Assembly (NCBI GenBank): GCA_002840685.1
Contig: PHBU01000008.1
Location: 62,001 to 126,000 of the forward strand
From: Chloroflexi bacterium HGW-Chloroflexi-6
GTDB lineage: Bacteria; Chloroflexota; Anaerolineae; Anaerolineales; Villigracilaceae
DNA length: 64,000 bases
Reading direction: 5' to 3'
The notes beneath the pieces were generated by a model. It was not told the origin of the DNA. It searched no databases and saw nothing but the letters and a program-made list of their open reading frames with translations. The position numbers were made by a program, and so were the translations under genes. Of the stretch, positions 21,501 through 28,401 are shown in pieces. Positions within the stretch are counted from its first letter, which is position 1. Every line of letters begins with the position of its first letter.

Positions 21501-21532
21501 TTATAAGATAAGTATATAATTCAGGAGAACCC

Positions 21533-21763
21533 ATGAATAAAGACTTGTTTGAAAGTAAGTGGAAGCAAATCCGCAGCCAAACCACAGCGTGGTGGAGTTT
21601 GATGAGCATTCACGACCTGGAAAAAGTGGATAAGGCCGAAGTGAAATTGGATAAATACACAACCATGCTTCGGGTGAAATATGGCTATACCCGCGACCAG
21701 GCAAGGAAGGAACTTGGCAAACGCCTGACCGATTACGAAACCGAACAGAAGGGTAGCGCTTGA
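21533..21763 (+). CDS. CsbD-family stress protein, first copy
   Basis: A 76-residue, highly charged protein of the CsbD-like family, which in other bacteria is induced by general, osmotic or envelope stress; its molecular role is unclear. The family signature is visible in MNKDLFESKWKQIRSQ at the start and KYGYTRDQARKEL near the end. It is a paralogue of the copy at 24356-24580, with which it shares the opening residues MNKD(L/I)FE and the KYGYTR motif. AGGAG precedes the ATG, and the next gene starts in its stop codon (TGATG), so the two are translationally coupled. Confidence 0.88.
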   Translation: MNKDLFESKWKQIRSQTTAWWSLMSIHDLEKVDKAEVKLDKYTTMLRVKYGYTRDQARKELGKRLTDYETEQKGSA

Positions 21764-22032
21764 TGAATCATCATTCCATTCGCGCGAAGGACGCTGAACC
21801 GTCTAATCTGGTGAGCCTGGCAAGCGGTTTGTTGATCGGTGGCCTGGTCGGTTTTGGGATGATGATGCTGCTCACCCCGCAATCAGGAAAAAGGACCCGC
21901 GACCAGATCGGGCAAAAAAGTATCGAACTACAAGATCGGGCAACTGATACCTATGACGATTTTGTGGTCTTGTCTCGTTTCGACAATCGCAAAATTCTCT
22001 CTGGAACACGCAGAGAGATTGAAAACAGATAA
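21763..22032 (+). CDS. YtxH-like small membrane protein, short form
   Basis: An 89-residue protein with a polar start, one glycine-rich membrane helix (LLIGGLVGFGMMMLLTPQSG) and a basic KRTRDQIGQKS segment typical of YtxH/gas-vesicle-like stress proteins. Compared with its 117-residue paralogue at 25419-25772 it agrees through KSIELQDRATD, then diverges after about residue 65 and stops early. A frameshift or decay of the amphipathic tail is possible. The ATG overlaps the CsbD stop codon. Confidence 0.75.
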   Translation: MNHHSIRAKDAEPSNLVSLASGLLIGGLVGFGMMMLLTPQSGKRTRDQIGQKSIELQDRATDTYDDFVVLSRFDNRKILSGTRREIENR

Positions 22033-22053
22033 ACTGGTCAGTTTCGCTTTCTG

Positions 22054-23061
22054 ATGAACAGGGATACGATGGAATTGCACCTACCCAGCAAACTCAAAAC
22101 ATCACTGCGCCGTCCGATCCGGGCAAAACTTATTTTCAACCCTGGCTCTGGTCAGCCGGGAGAATCTCCCCAGCAGTTGGTCAACATTCTGTCGGAAATG
22201 CAGAACCAGCGCATTTTGCCGGAAGTCTTTATCATCCAGCCAGACAGCCAGGTTGACGATGTGGTCGGTGATGCAATTAAGGCCGGCATCAGGCTGATTG
22301 TTGTTGCGGGCGGCGACGGGACGATCGACAGCGTGGTTGGGGCGATGGTCGGGAAAGATGTCACCCTCGGCATTATTCCCACTGGGACACGCAACAATGT
22401 CGCTTTTAGCCTGGGGATCCCCCGGGATATTGTTGATTGTGTTGCGCTCCTGCGCCACGGACGCCGCTTAAACATTGATGTTGGGCGTGTCCACAGCGGA
22501 CATACCCGGCACTGGTTTTTGGAAGTGGTTGCATTGGGTCTCATCTCTGACCTCTACCCCATGGCAGACGATCTTCAGCACGGCAACCTGGCGCAGATCG
22601 GAGGCTTGCTCTCAACCCTGGTTTCCGCCAGCCCATCCGAGATGAAGATTGATCTGGATGGGAAGCAGCAATTGGCATTAACGGCACACATGCTGTTGAT
22701 CGCCAATATGACCTATACCGGGCCGAATCTCCAGATCTCTGCGGATGTTTCGTTTAAGGACGGCCGGTTGGATGTATTCACATTTACGGATATGAGCAAA
22801 TTGAACATGCTGACCTATGCCATGTTATCCCGTGGGGGCCTGGTGGATGGCATTCAGCATTACCGCGCGAAACACATTAAGATTGTTTCCGAGCCGCCCA
22901 TGCCTGTCCTGGCTGACGGGACCCAGCTGGGTCAGGGTTCTTTGTCCGTGCATGTTCATCCGCGCGCCCTGAGCGTGATGGCCGGCAGAGCGCCGAAAGT
23001 AATCGATCCCGCAGCAGCGGTGGCGAACGACCCCGAACCGAGTCCCGATGCAGCAGCCTGA
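22054..23061 (+). CDS. Diacylglycerol kinase-family lipid kinase
   Basis: A 335-residue DAGK-catalytic-domain protein related to YegS/DgkB and sphingosine kinases. The nucleotide-binding region shows FNPGSG near residue 30, VVAGGDGTI near 87, and GIIPTGTRNN near 110. It probably phosphorylates a lipid alcohol such as diacylglycerol at the membrane. A second start (ATG at 22069) is possible because upstream ribosome-binding signals are weak. The 3' end overlaps the PAP2 phosphatase gene by 14 bp, pairing a lipid kinase with a lipid phosphatase. Confidence 0.88.
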   Translation: MNRDTMELHLPSKLKTSLRRPIRAKLIFNPGSGQPGESPQQLVNILSEMQNQRILPEVFIIQPDSQVDDVVGDAIKAGIRLIVVAGGDGTIDSVVGAMVGKDVTLGIIPTGTRNNVAFSLGIPRDIVDCVALLRHGRRLNIDVGRVHSGHTRHWFLEVVALGLISDLYPMADDLQHGNLAQIGGLLSTLVSASPSEMKIDLDGKQQLALTAHMLLIANMTYTGPNLQISADVSFKDGRLDVFTFTDMSKLNMLTYAMLSRGGLVDGIQHYRAKHIKIVSEPPMPVLADGTQLGQGSLSVHVHPRALSVMAGRAPKVIDPAAAVANDPEPSPDAAA

Positions 23062-23806
23062 ACTTCCCGAAGAAGCGGCACCCCTTTCCCCGGTCGTCAG
23101 ACGCAAAATTCTTTGGTCCGCCCATCGACGGCGGCCCGCCTTTCTTTTAATCCTGCTGGCCGGGTTGGCTGTGGCGCTTATCTGGCTTCCGGAGGAAGCC
23201 CGCGCATCACTTTGGAGAGCGTTCAGCACGCAACGCAGGTTGGTTGCTTTGATCTTCTTGTTTGCACTGCTGACACTGTCCTTGATCTGGTCTGTTGGAC
23301 AACGTTGGGACTCTAAGATTTTCCGGCTCTTTAACCAGCGCGGCTACCCAAAGTGGCTCGATCATTCCATGTGGCTGTTTACGCAGTTGGGGAACATGCT
23401 GGCTGCTTTCATCTTGGCTTTTGTGTTTTTTCTGCAAGGCTACCGCTACCTGGCGGTTGAGATCATTCTGGCCACGCTCCTGCTCTGGTTGTTGGTTGAG
23501 ACGGTCAAGGCGCTGGCAGTTCGCGATCGTCCATTTCTCACGCTCGAAGATACGCGCGTGATCGGCTGGCGTGAAAAAGGCGACTCCTTCCCCAGCGGGC
23601 ATACCACCCAGATATTTTTTCTGGTGACGCTGCTCACCTTGCGCTTCGTTCCGGAGCCAGGAATTAGCCTGGCGCTTTACGCGCTTGCCGCATTCGTTGG
23701 GTTCACCCGCATTTATGTGGGGGCGCACTACCCGCGCGATGTGCTGGGGGGCGCGGCACTTGGCTCGATTTGGGGGATTTTGGCAATGTTGGTCACCCCG
23801 GCCTGA
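23048..23806 (+). CDS. PAP2-family membrane phosphatase
   Basis: A 252-residue integral membrane protein with about six helices. The three phosphatase signature blocks are clear: KALAVRDRP, FPSGHT, and TRIYVGAHYPRDVLGG. Such enzymes dephosphorylate phosphatidic acid, phosphatidylglycerol phosphate or undecaprenyl pyrophosphate at the outer face. The overlap with the lipid kinase gene suggests a coupled role in phospholipid or carrier-lipid turnover. The N-terminus carries an Arg-rich cytoplasmic stretch (RRKILWSAHRRRP). Confidence 0.92.
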   Translation: MQQPELPEEAAPLSPVVRRKILWSAHRRRPAFLLILLAGLAVALIWLPEEARASLWRAFSTQRRLVALIFLFALLTLSLIWSVGQRWDSKIFRLFNQRGYPKWLDHSMWLFTQLGNMLAAFILAFVFFLQGYRYLAVEIILATLLLWLLVETVKALAVRDRPFLTLEDTRVIGWREKGDSFPSGHTTQIFFLVTLLTLRFVPEPGISLALYALAAFVGFTRIYVGAHYPRDVLGGAALGSIWGILAMLVTPA

Positions 23807-23830
23807 TTTTAAGAACAATTTTTGACATAT

Positions 23831-23900
23831 CTCCCCCAAGTGGCGGAGGCAAACACTCCCCGGTCGATGGATGCAGCCGGGGAGTGTTTGTTATACGATG
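23831..23900 (+). other. Conserved hairpin element, copy C
   Basis: The core at 23833-23853 is identical to copies A and B. A 13-bp perfect stem, AAACACTCCCCGG (23851-23863) with CCGGGGAGTGTTT (23877-23889), encloses a 13-nt loop of nearly the same sequence as copy B. The stem differs from copy B at paired positions on both arms. It begins 24 bp after the PAP2 stop and ends just before the receiver gene. Confidence 0.6.
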
Positions 23901-23905
23901 GTTTT

Positions 23906-24277
23906 ATGACCCGCGTATATTTAGCCGATGCCAAACCCGAAGAGCGTACTGCCTTGCGCCTGCTACTCCTGGATATGAAGATGGAAGTAGTTGGCGAGGC
24001 GGATAATTGGCTTACAACCTTAGCCAATGCCCCTGCAACCCGCCTGGACATGCTCCTGGTGGACTGGGATTTGCTCCCAGTTGACCTGGGCGTCAAGGCC
24101 CTAGCGGAACTGCGCCTGGCCTGTCCATACGCGATTGTTGTTGTCTTGATCAGCCACCTGGACTCTCGTCAACAAGCCGCGATCTCTGCCGGCGCTGATG
24201 TGTTTATCAGTAAAAGCGAGTTGCCCGAGCGCGTGGCCGAACGCCTGCGTCTTGCGGCGGAGAGTATTCGCACTTGA
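23906..24277 (+). CDS. Stand-alone receiver-domain protein
   Basis: A 123-residue single response-regulator receiver domain with no output domain. The fold landmarks are present: MTRVYLADAKPEER with an acidic residue, a likely phospho-acceptor Asp in LLVDWDLL, a Ser in VVVLISH and the conserved Lys in DVFISKSE. It probably acts as a phosphorelay intermediate or protein-interaction switch. The start at 23906 is chosen because an upstream extension runs through the hairpin of copy C. No Shine-Dalgarno is obvious between that hairpin and the ATG. Confidence 0.8.
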   Translation: MTRVYLADAKPEERTALRLLLLDMKMEVVGEADNWLTTLANAPATRLDMLLVDWDLLPVDLGVKALAELRLACPYAIVVVLISHLDSRQQAAISAGADVFISKSELPERVAERLRLAAESIRT

Positions 24278-24315
24278 TGCTGCCCGATCCCGTGCGGCAT
24301 ATGGGCAGCAGCATC
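24276..24315. repeat. Intergenic hairpin after the receiver gene
   Basis: GATGCTGCCC (24276-24285) pairs with GGGCAGCAGCATC (24303-24315) with a 3-nt bulge. It overlaps the receiver stop codon and precedes the CsbD gene. No U-tract follows, so a terminator function is doubtful. Confidence 0.4.
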
Positions 24316-24355
24316 GATTGAGACAACTTTCTAAACGATTCTGGAGAATAAAACG

Positions 24356-24580
24356 ATGAACAAGGATATTTTCGAAGGCAAATGGAAACAAATCCGTGGC
24401 GAGGCCAAATCATGGTGGGGAAAACTCACCGATGACGATCTCGACCGGGCGGCTGGCAAGCTCGAAGTTTTTACCGGCTTGCTTCAAGAAAAATATGGCT
24501 ACACCCGTGAGGCTGCTGCCGATGAAATCGACAAGCGCGTTACGGAATATGAAGCCAAATTAAAAAAGGAGAATAAATAA
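24356..24580 (+). CDS. CsbD-family stress protein, second copy
   Basis: A 74-residue CsbD-like protein, closer to the family consensus than the copy at 21533: MNKDIFEGKWKQIRGEAKSW followed by KLTDDDLDRAAGKLEVFTGL and KYGYTREAAADEI. It is predicted to be cytoplasmic and helical. A GGAGA ribosome-binding site precedes the ATG at 24356. Its TAA stop overlaps the ATG of the next gene (TAATG), giving the same coupled CsbD-plus-membrane-protein arrangement as the first copy. Confidence 0.92.
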   Translation: MNKDIFEGKWKQIRGEAKSWWGKLTDDDLDRAAGKLEVFTGLLQEKYGYTREAAADEIDKRVTEYEAKLKKENK

Positions 24581-24846
24581 TGAATCTGATCATCTACCTC
24601 ATCGCTGGCGCCATTGTTGGTTATGTTGCGAGCAGAATTATGCACACCAATTCGCAACAAGGCCTGCTGATCGATATCGTGGTTGGTGTTGTTGGCGCGT
24701 TCCTGGCCGGTTACTTCCTCAGCCCAATGTTGGGTGTCGGGACGATTAACGATGCAATCACCATCCCAACCTTGCTGGTTACACTGCTTGGTTCCGTTAT
24801 CCTGCTGGCAATCGTCAGACTTTTCAATGGACGAGGGCGTCGTTAG
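24580..24846 (+). CDS. GlsB/YeaQ/YmgE-family membrane protein
   Basis: An 88-residue hydrophobic protein with three membrane helices and the glycine-rich pattern of the transglycosylase-associated (GlsB/YeaQ/YmgE) family: LIAGAIVGYVASRIM, IDIVVGVVGAFLAGYFLSP, and a C-terminal helix ending in a basic tail (NGRGRR). Members are general-stress envelope proteins with no proven enzyme activity. Translation is coupled to the CsbD gene just upstream. Confidence 0.9.
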   Translation: MNLIIYLIAGAIVGYVASRIMHTNSQQGLLIDIVVGVVGAFLAGYFLSPMLGVGTINDAITIPTLLVTLLGSVILLAIVRLFNGRGRR

Positions 24847-24936
24847 CCTGCCAGTTTTTACCACTACTCATCTCATAATCACTCAGGCCGGCTGTTTGTT
24901 TTACCTGAACAACCGTCCAACAAGAAGAAGGTTTTA

Positions 24937-25350
24937 ATGTCAAACGAAAACAGAGTATCAGCAGTTAGAACGTCGCAAAACGAACCCGAGCGAGAACAAC
25001 GCATCTTTACTTTCAAGGCCACCCAGTTGATCTGGCTCTTGTTCGGCATCCTCGAAGCCCTGATCGCGCTTCGCATCGGGTTAATGATGGTTGGAGCCAA
25101 CCCTGACAGCCCGATCGTTGCCCTGATCTACGGTTTTACAGGCCTGTTCCTTTTCCCCTTTAGCGGTTTGATTGGTTCACCTTCCGCTGGCAACATGGTG
25201 CTGGAACTTTCATCACTGTTCGCGATGTTGATCTATGGCCTGATCGCATGGGCCCTGGAGCGGATCGTTTGGTTGCTGTTTTACCGCCCGCGCGGCCCGG
25301 TGGTAGCTGTTACTGAAACTACAACCAGTGAGCAACATACCAACCCGTAA
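24937..25350 (+). CDS. YggT-like membrane protein
   Basis: A 137-residue protein with a charged N-terminal 25 residues, then about three membrane helices: LIWLLFGILEALIALRIGLM, a loop with GANPDSPIVALIYGFTGLFL, and a last helix near residues 95-115. The FR/LR-IGLMMVGANP pattern resembles the YggT family, linked to osmotic stress and septum-associated roles in other bacteria. The tail is Thr-rich and cytoplasmic. The family call is moderately secure; the exact function is unknown. Confidence 0.75.
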   Translation: MSNENRVSAVRTSQNEPEREQRIFTFKATQLIWLLFGILEALIALRIGLMMVGANPDSPIVALIYGFTGLFLFPFSGLIGSPSAGNMVLELSSLFAMLIYGLIAWALERIVWLLFYRPRGPVVAVTETTTSEQHTNP

Positions 25351-25359
25351 GCCAAAAAC

Positions 25360-25392
25360 ATGGGTGTGTTTTCAGTAAGGGAACACACCCAT
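25360..25392. terminator. Intergenic hairpin
   Basis: A perfect 11-bp stem (ATGGGTGTGTT with its complement) encloses an 11-nt loop, 9 bp after the YggT-like gene and 26 bp before the second YtxH gene. It lacks a U-tract. Possible weak terminator or mRNA-protecting 3' hairpin. Confidence 0.45.
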
Positions 25393-25418
25393 ACCTCAGA
25401 AATTAAGGAAAAAATATC

Positions 25419-25772
25419 ATGGATCACGAATATGAAGAAGTTGACAACCGCAGCAATACTGTTTTAGGGGTTTTCGTCGGGCTGTTGGTCGGCGGCTTGG
25501 CTGGCGCCACGGCAATGTTGTTATATGCCCCGCAATCAGGTAAAAAGACCAGGAAACAGATCGAAGATAAAAGCATCGAACTGCGCGATCTGACCACCGA
25601 TATGGTGGAAGATACCGTGTCACAGGTGCGTTCAAAGGCAAACAAGTTCATGACCACTGGGCGCAAGAGCTTCAAAGAATTTAAACACCAGGGCCAGGAA
25701 CTGGCACTTGAGCAATTGAATCATGTATCCGCCGCCGTCAAGGCTGGTAAAAACGTAATCCACAATTCGTAA
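25419..25772 (+). CDS. YtxH-like membrane protein, full-length copy
   Basis: A 117-residue protein: an acidic N-terminus, one glycine-rich membrane helix (FVGLLVGGLAGATAMLLYAP), the basic QSGKKTRKQIEDKS segment, and a long amphipathic helix to the C-terminus (MVEDTVSQVRSKANKFM). This is the standard YtxH layout; the family is associated with general stress and its biochemical role is unknown. AAGGA lies upstream. It serves as the reference for judging the shortened copy at 21763-22032. Confidence 0.88.
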   Translation: MDHEYEEVDNRSNTVLGVFVGLLVGGLAGATAMLLYAPQSGKKTRKQIEDKSIELRDLTTDMVEDTVSQVRSKANKFMTTGRKSFKEFKHQGQELALEQLNHVSAAVKAGKNVIHNS

Positions 25773-25784
25773 GGTTGATTGCGA

Positions 25785-25818
25785 ACGGCATGTTGCGTGA
25801 TGTATCGCAACATGCCGT
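25785..25818. terminator. Intergenic hairpin after YtxH
   Basis: A perfect 13-bp stem (ACGGCATGTTGCG with its complement) with an 8-nt loop is followed by CATACTTTTGG. It starts 13 bp after the YtxH stop. The short T-run makes it a plausible weak terminator on the plus strand. Confidence 0.5.
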
Positions 25819-25901
25819 CATACTTTTGGCGATGGATCAGATCATCAAATCTGTCAAATCGCGTTGATGTTTTCAGAACCAACTCATAAGGATAAAAAAT
25901 C

Positions 25902-26072
25902 ATGAAACTAAGTGAACCCCAAGTTGTAACATTTTGGATTTCTGTAGCTCTCGCGTTGCTCGGTTTACTGGCTTCGCAAGGTATTATTGCCGGCCTGGCT
26001 GCTTACGCTTTTTGGCTGGTCGTGGCTGGTTTTGTTTTGCTGGCCCTCGGGAATTTGCTGAAAGGCCTGTAG
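25902..26072 (+). CDS. Small hydrophobic membrane protein (56 aa)
   Basis: A short reading frame beginning MKLSEPQVVTFWISVALALL and ending NLLKGL, with two hydrophobic segments separated by GLLASQGIIAG. AAGGA about seven bases upstream supports the ATG. The stop is 5 bp before the lipoprotein start. Membrane topology and tight spacing support a real gene. I do not recognise a family; it resembles the small membrane proteins common in envelope-stress operons. Confidence 0.7.
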   Translation: MKLSEPQVVTFWISVALALLGLLASQGIIAGLAAYAFWLVVAGFVLLALGNLLKGL

Positions 26073-26077
26073 CGCTG

Positions 26078-26989
26078 ATGAAACGCCACCTGGGTGTGAT
26101 CGCTGTTTTCGCCTTGCTTGTGTCTTTGCTGGCACTGACCGCATGTACGCCCCTGACGATGACCCCGGCGGCATCTGTTGATCTTTTTCTCGTCCCCGTG
26201 GATGCACAGCAGGAGAGTCTTGCCACACCTCTTGCTACAACCTGCGAGGCGTGCCCCGAGGCAACCCTGTCTGCCTTGCAAACCCAGGAAAAGAATTACA
26301 GCGATGCCCAGGCGGCAGCGACTGCTGCAATCATGCGCGCCGATGCGCAGGCAACTTTGAATGCATCCAGCGCGACCCTGGGCGCGGCACTGACTCAGGA
26401 GCAAGAAAACGTCAACATTATTGCGGCCCAGGTAGCGGCAACGGAAGCCATTGTGAAAGCCAACGCCCAGTCGACCCTGATCGCCGCCGGTTCAACTCAA
26501 TCTGCGGCGCGGACCCAGGATGCGATCCGCCAGACTCAGATGGTGGAGCTGGCAACAGCCGGCGCGCAAGCTACGTTGGTTCAACAAAACAAAGATCAAA
26601 TTGCGGCCAGCACCCAGACGGCTGTTGCCAATACCATCGCCACCCAGACTCAGTCTGCAGCGGCAACCTCCCAATGGTACGTAGACCAGGTGCGTCAGCG
26701 TGAAGAAGAAATGCAAGATTCGCTTTGGCTGTGGTGCCCGCCGATTTTTATCGTTGTCCTCACGCTGATCACCCTTTTATTTCTCTGGCGCTGGATGACC
26801 ATTCGAGAAGAGCAGCAACGCCTTGACGCGCAACCGCCCGATGTGATCATCGTTAAATCGGAACCCAGGCCGCTCGAAGACTCTTCCATGAGCCAAGCTC
26901 CGATTGTAAAAGCAGCCCCGGATAATGTTGGCCGCTGGCTGGACGAAGTTAAACGTAAGTTAATATCCAATAAGAAGGATGACGAATGA
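26078..26989 (+). CDS. Alanine-rich lipoprotein with a C-terminal membrane helix
   Basis: A 303-residue exported protein. It has a lipobox LTAC (Cys23) after a hydrophobic signal, then a long Ala/Gln/Thr-rich region (about 60-210) with repeated AxAT and AQxT patterns predicted as coiled coil. A strong membrane helix follows near residues 220-240 (WCPPIFIVVLTLITLLFLWRW), then a charged tail rich in Pro and Glu. The double anchor would leave the helical region outside and the tail in the cytoplasm. An ATG at 26078 is preferred over a longer frame from 25934, which overlaps the small gene. Function unknown. Confidence 0.78.
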   Translation: MKRHLGVIAVFALLVSLLALTACTPLTMTPAASVDLFLVPVDAQQESLATPLATTCEACPEATLSALQTQEKNYSDAQAAATAAIMRADAQATLNASSATLGAALTQEQENVNIIAAQVAATEAIVKANAQSTLIAAGSTQSAARTQDAIRQTQMVELATAGAQATLVQQNKDQIAASTQTAVANTIATQTQSAAATSQWYVDQVRQREEEMQDSLWLWCPPIFIVVLTLITLLFLWRWMTIREEQQRLDAQPPDVIIVKSEPRPLEDSSMSQAPIVKAAPDNVGRWLDEVKRKLISNKKDDE

Positions 26990-27594
26990 TGTCCCTGGCC
27001 GCTGACCCACGCCATTTTGTAAGAAGGATGCGCCAGATCAAGGCTCAAGTCCCCAACATCCTGTCTCAGTGGGGATTGTTGCCGAAGTTTAAACGCTGGC
27101 GACTGGCGCAAGACCCCGATACGGGCACGGTAGTATTGTTTGGCATACTCGACAACAAACATATTGCCACGCATACCACAACACCCTTTAGCGATTATTT
27201 TGATCCGCGCCTGTTGCATGACCTGGCGACCGAACTTCATGTGCAGGTCATCCCATCCGCGAACGATGGTTTACGCTACGCCTTCATCCTCGAAAGAGGC
27301 GAGCTCGATATTCAGCCGCCTGTCAATACGCGCCCAACCGATGATGATGGCAAACAGATCGAAAGGCGAATTGCGCCCCAGCCCAATGTTTTCGTATCGG
27401 TTGGGAAGCATATTGTCGAGCACCAAAAGCTCGATAAGTTTTTGAAAATCGCTGAAGCCATCGAAGCGGCAAAAATCGCCGCCGCCCAGCCCGCACCGGA
27501 GGTTTTGGCGATGAACGAAATGGAACTCAACCAACTGATGGCAGAGTATGAGAACGAACGCAACAAAAGCCCTTCACCCGGCTCTGTCGGCTGA
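26986..27594 (+). CDS. Hypothetical protein
   Basis: A 202-residue soluble protein with no recognised domain. The N-terminal half has a compact alpha/beta look (LPKFKRWRLAQDPDTGTVVLFGILD, then LHVQVIPSANDGLRYAFIL). The C-terminal half is helical and charged, ending in a Ser/Pro-rich tail. It starts inside the lipoprotein stop region (ATGATG; 26986 or 26989), so the two genes are coupled. It may be a cytoplasmic partner of the lipoprotein's tail, which is inference. Confidence 0.72.
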   Translation: MMSLAADPRHFVRRMRQIKAQVPNILSQWGLLPKFKRWRLAQDPDTGTVVLFGILDNKHIATHTTTPFSDYFDPRLLHDLATELHVQVIPSANDGLRYAFILERGELDIQPPVNTRPTDDDGKQIERRIAPQPNVFVSVGKHIVEHQKLDKFLKIAEAIEAAKIAAAQPAPEVLAMNEMELNQLMAEYENERNKSPSPGSVG

Positions 27595-27636
27595 TCTTCC
27601 AGCCCGTTCCTAATCGATATTTTTGAATAAAGGCAG

Positions 27637-27705
27637 CTCTGCAAGTGCTGGATACAGATCTCCCCGGTCAATCGAATTGGCCGGGGAGATCTGTTGCAGG
27701 ATGAT
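27637..27705. other. Conserved hairpin element, diverged copy D
   Basis: A 13-bp perfect stem, CAGATCTCCCCGG (27655-27667) with CCGGGGAGATCTG (27681-27693), encloses a 13-nt loop, the same loop length as copies B and C. A weak match to the upstream core (CAAGTGCTGGA) precedes it. It lies between a plus-strand gene and a convergent regulator gene, a position that suits a terminator or 3' element. Confidence 0.5.
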
Positions 27706-27729
27706 CTGGTGATGTGCTGGAGATAAATT

Positions 27730-28401
27730 TTAGCTGACAAGACCCTGACGCAGCGCCAGGCTGACGGCTTCTGTTCGGCTGGCCACCCCCAGCTTGGAGA
27801 GAATATTGCTGACGTGCGATTTTACGGTCGACGGGCTGACGGTCAGTTTCCCCGCAATTTGAGTGTTGTTCAGGCCTTCAACCATCAGGCTCAGCACAGT
27901 GCGCTCACGGTCAGTCAGGTCAAGACCGGCAGTCGGCGGTTGGTTGGCCGTCTCGACCATCGACTGGGCCGCCTCCGGAGAAAGCGTGGCGCGGCCCGAG
28001 TGCGCCGCGCGGATGGCTCGCGCAAGCTCATCGGCAGAAACGTTTTTTAGCAAATAGCCGATCGCCCCGGCTTCCAGCGCGTTCTTGATCAGGTCGGCCT
28101 CTTTGAAGCTGGTCAGCGCCAGGATTTGTACTTGCGGAAATTTTTGGCGAATAATGCGTGTTGTGCTGGCCCCGTCCATGCCGGGCATGACCATATCCAT
28201 CAGAATCACATCTGGCAGGAACTCGGCACAGCGTTGGATGGCATCTTCGCCGCTCTCGGCTTCGCCCACCAGTTGCAGCGCTTGCCCTGCGCTTGTCAAT
28301 GGGTCTTCAAAAACCATCAGAAAAGTTGCCAGGCCGCGGCGCACCATGGCGTGATCGTCAACCAGCATGACGCGGATCGGTTTATGCGTAGTTTCGCTCA
28401 T
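27730..28401 (-). CDS. NarL/LiaR-type response regulator
   Basis: A 223-residue regulator. The receiver domain spans about residues 8-140 (MLVDDHAMVRRGL, phospho-acceptor in VILMDMVMPGMDG, Lys in GYLLKNVS). A LuxR-type helix-turn-helix follows (about 155-215: LTDRERTVLSLMVEGLNNTQ, VSPSTVKSHVSNILSKLGV). The ATG at 28401 has AAGGA upstream and overlaps the kinase stop by 4 bp. It probably controls nearby stress genes, as LiaR-type systems control envelope-stress regulons; the target is not shown by the sequence. Confidence 0.92.
   Translation of the reverse strand: MSETTHKPIRVMLVDDHAMVRRGLATFLMVFEDPLTSAGQALQLVGEAESGEDAIQRCAEFLPDVILMDMVMPGMDGASTTRIIRQKFPQVQILALTSFKEADLIKNALEAGAIGYLLKNVSADELARAIRAAHSGRATLSPEAAQSMVETANQPPTAGLDLTDRERTVLSLMVEGLNNTQIAGKLTVSPSTVKSHVSNILSKLGVASRTEAVSLALRQGLVS

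Noticed and set aside
21439..23900. Calling the repeated hairpin elements c-di-GMP (GEMM) riboswitches because of a GCAAA-like string
   Set aside because: The GEMM tetraloop/receptor and second-stem sequences are missing and the spacing does not fit.
23822..23905. Longer N-terminus for the receiver protein starting at 23822
   Set aside because: It would be encoded by the conserved hairpin element and has no homology-like character; the ATG at 23906 gives a standard receiver start.
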